A DNA stretch of 7,694 nucleotides, taken from an uncultured Clostridia bacterium (lineage in GTDB: Bacteria > Bacillota > Clostridia > Christensenellales > Aristaeellaceae). The stretch is taken from contig CALCUD010000132.1 of the NCBI GenBank assembly GCA_937906775.1, positions 1 through 7,694 on the forward strand, read 5' to 3'. This document shows, in pieces, positions 6,435 through 7,694 of the stretch (positions are counted from its first letter, which is position 1; the number at the start of each line of letters is the position of its first letter). Made by a program: the position numbers and the translations under genes. Under the pieces are notes generated by a model. The model worked only from the letters and a program-made list of their open reading frames with translations, did no database searches and was not told where the DNA came from.

Positions 6435-6945
6435 ATGCATTCCCTCCTTCCAGCAGATTGCGAAGTTTTGTCCGCGCGGCATTCAATCTTCGGGAGATTG
6501 TGGCAGGCGATGTGTTCAAAGCCTGTGCCACTTCTTCCACTGTCATGTTCTGATAATAGTAGAGCAACACTGCATCTTTTAGTTTCCTTGGAAGGGAAGA
6601 GATCTCAGCTGCCAGATCGGAGATTTCTGATTCTTCCGGTGCTGTCAGATTTGTCAAATCCTCCGGAACGATCCGCTTGTCGATATGCTTGAACCACCCT
6701 GTCCGAGTTATATCCCGGCAAGTGTTCAAGGCGATGCGCATAAGCCAGGTCTTTTCGCTGCATTCTCCACGAAATGAAGGCAAAGCTTTGTAAGCTTTTA
6801 TGAAAGTTTCTTGTACCGCGTCTTCTGCAGATGTACTATCCGGAAGGTACATCCGGCACATTTTGAGCAGTTGAAGTTGATATTGTTCGACCAATCTGGT
6901 CAGAATCTGTTCTTTATTGCTGATTGGTTCCTTTTCAGCAATCAT
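6424..6945 (-). CDS. ECF-type RNA polymerase sigma factor (copy 2)
   Basis: A 173-residue sigma-70 family protein. Region 2 spans about residues 17-82, with SAEDAVQETFIKAYKA and SEKTWLMRIALNTCRDI. Region 4 spans about 112-165, with SSLPRKLKDAVLLYYY and the helix-turn-helix MTVEEVAQALNTSPATISRR (134-153). ATG 6945 is used; an in-frame GTG at 6948 directly precedes it, and the purine-rich GGGGGGTGAG upstream serves either. The last 11 bases overlap the start of the giant anti-sigma gene, whose ribosome binding site lies inside this gene, so translation is coupled. It is clearly paralogous to copies 1 and 3, being closest to copy 3 in region 2 (SEKTWL.RIA.N.CRD). An ECF promoter candidate lies just upstream. 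Confidence 0.93.
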   Translation of the reverse strand: MIAEKEPISNKEQILTRLVEQYQLQLLKMCRMYLPDSTSAEDAVQETFIKAYKALPSFRGECSEKTWLMRIALNTCRDITRTGWFKHIDKRIVPEDLTNLTAPEESEISDLAAEISSLPRKLKDAVLLYYYQNMTVEEVAQALNTSPATISRRLNAARTKLRNLLEGGNAYEG

Positions 6946-6966
6946 CACTGCTCACCCCCCTTCCAT

Positions 6967-7694
6967 TTAATTGGACGGAATAAACAAGCATTCTTTTTCA
7001 TACATAATAATTTTTTTATGAAAAAACCCTCGAAAGCTTTTTAAGCTTCCGAGGGTAAGTGGTGGAGCAATACTCGACAAATCCGAACCAAACGCCTTCT
7101 CAATGTCTTTCAAAGTGATTGATTCAGTTCCATCCTTGTAATTATAGGTCATCACCAGCTTGTCGTCGTACACATACACGCTGTTGACAAACACGTCGAT
7201 GATCTGCTTCTGATAAGCCAGATCATCCGGATTGCCGTACTTGAATCGCTTGATCCAGGCGACGACCTGCGCTTTGGTAAACTTGGGCCGCTGGAGCTGC
7301 TCCTGCAAAATGCTGATGTTCAGCTCTTCCCGGCGTGCCTCCAGATCCTGCAAGCGCTGCTTGGTGGACGGCGTGATGATGCCGGCTTCAATGGCGTTCA
7401 GCATATTCTGGATCGACTTCTCGACCTCTTTCAGCTGCTGGCGCAGGGAAGGGAGCATCGTGCTTTCCTGATCCTGCAAGGCAATGATCGCATCGGCAAT
7501 CTTATCGATCTCTTCATCTTTCAGCACGCGCTGGATGGTTGTCATCACGACGGCCCGCTCGATCCAGCGCTTTTTGATTGCTTTCAGCTTGCAGCCCTTT
7601 TTGCGCTTGGCATTGCCGCACTTGTAGTAGTGGTAGACATCACCATTGCGGCTCTTACCGGATTCACCGGCCAGCATTGCGCCGCAGTTTCCGC
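6967..7694 (-). CDS. Large serine recombinase, C-terminal part (5' end outside the window)
   Basis: The frame enters from the right edge and gives 241 residues before TAA 6969-6967. It begins inside a zinc ribbon: GNCGAMLAGESGKSRNG, then YYKCGNAKRKKGCKLKAI, with Cys at residues 3, 25 and 34; the bases at the edge (GC) fit a fourth Cys codon just outside. A long charged helical region, probably coiled coil, follows (about 75-135), then KFTKAQVVAWIKRF and VNSVYVYDDKLVMTYNYKDG, typical of TnpX/Tn1549-like integrases. These excise and integrate elements through a serine nucleophile in the N-terminal domain, which is not in the window. Family-like sequence ends near FGSDLSSIAPP (201-211). The last 30 residues are encoded across an intrinsic terminator and look like a non-native extension. 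Confidence 0.9.
   Translation of the reverse strand, partial: GNCGAMLAGESGKSRNGDVYHYYKCGNAKRKKGCKLKAIKKRWIERAVVMTTIQRVLKDEEIDKIADAIIALQDQESTMLPSLRQQLKEVEKSIQNMLNAIEAGIITPSTKQRLQDLEARREELNISILQEQLQRPKFTKAQVVAWIKRFKYGNPDDLAYQKQIIDVFVNSVYVYDDKLVMTYNYKDGTESITLKDIEKAFGSDLSSIAPPLTLGSLKSFRGFFHKKIIMYEKECLFIPSN
6974..7000 (-). promoter_or_regulatory. ECF-type promoter candidate upstream of sigma copy 2
   Basis: On the minus strand TGAAAA (7000-6995) is followed after 17 bases by CGTC (6977-6974), preceded by TTTATTC. The start codon is about 30 bases downstream. The elements match the TGAAAC/CGTC pattern of envelope-stress ECF sigma factors and resemble those upstream of sigma copy 1, which suggests autoregulation. 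It lies between the recombinase terminator and the sigma gene, overlapping the last codons of the recombinase frame. Confidence 0.55.
7021..7056 (-). terminator. Intrinsic terminator inside the recombinase open frame
   Basis: On the minus strand ACCCTCG (7056-7050) pairs with CGAGGGT (7032-7026); after one mismatch the stem continues as AAGCTT/AAGCTT around a TTT loop. Six T residues follow (7026-7021). It is the best terminator in the window, yet it lies about 50 bases before the recombinase stop codon. It would insulate the sigma operon downstream from recombinase transcription. Confidence 0.85.

Noticed and set aside
1..7694. CRISPR array, tRNA, rRNA or riboswitch
   Set aside because: No regularly spaced direct repeats, no tRNA cloverleaf or CCA-type ends, no rRNA-like sequence and no recognisable riboswitch core were seen on either strand.

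Overview
The window looks like gut-type Firmicutes DNA (Clostridia or Erysipelotrichia). This rests on strong AGGAGG-type ribosome binding sites, consensus-like SigA promoters, a TnpV gene, a large serine recombinase with a zinc ribbon, and tightly overlapping ECF sigma/anti-sigma gene pairs. No species can be named from the sequence alone.

Layout. (1) Bases 1-1060 hold mobile-element genes: the last codons of an unknown gene and its terminator (107-127), then a strong promoter (235-263) embedded in two sets of palindromes. That promoter drives a small ribbon-helix-helix-like protein (343-573) and a TnpV protein (636-1022). A hairpin with an A-run on its left (1020-1058) works best as a terminator for the opposite strand. 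(2) Bases 1128-2792 hold a plus-strand pair: an ECF sigma factor (1187-1705) overlapping a single-pass membrane anti-sigma candidate (1686-2792). (3) Bases 2793-3402 hold the remains of a minus-strand ECF sigma/partner locus: an intact sigma-2 region that stops early, a sigma tail ending in an ATGA overlap, and a frameshifted signal-peptide-like reading frame. (4) Bases 3678-6945 hold a minus-strand pair: an ECF sigma factor (6424-6945) overlapping a 918-residue membrane protein (3678-6434) with a very large ectodomain built of repeated PepSY-like modules. (5) Bases 6967-7694 are the C-terminal part of a large serine recombinase on the minus strand. Its open frame runs through an intrinsic terminator and ends in the promoter region of the neighbouring sigma gene.

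How the genes probably work together. Each complete sigma gene is translationally coupled to a membrane partner, the usual arrangement for an extracytoplasmic stress switch: the anti-sigma holds sigma at the membrane until its ectodomain senses a signal. Similar TGAAAA...CGTC elements lie upstream of both complete sigma genes, suggesting ECF autoregulation and possible cross-talk. The three sigma sequences are clearly paralogous, so the locus seems to have grown by duplication or serial acquisition, with one copy now decayed. Because the block sits between TnpV and a serine recombinase, it may be element cargo, or chromosomal DNA caught between two elements. The window alone cannot decide.

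The points most worth a second look are the tandem-module ectodomain, the shared ECF promoter motif, the operator architecture at 220-283, the decayed third locus, and the recombinase stop codon lying downstream of its own terminator.
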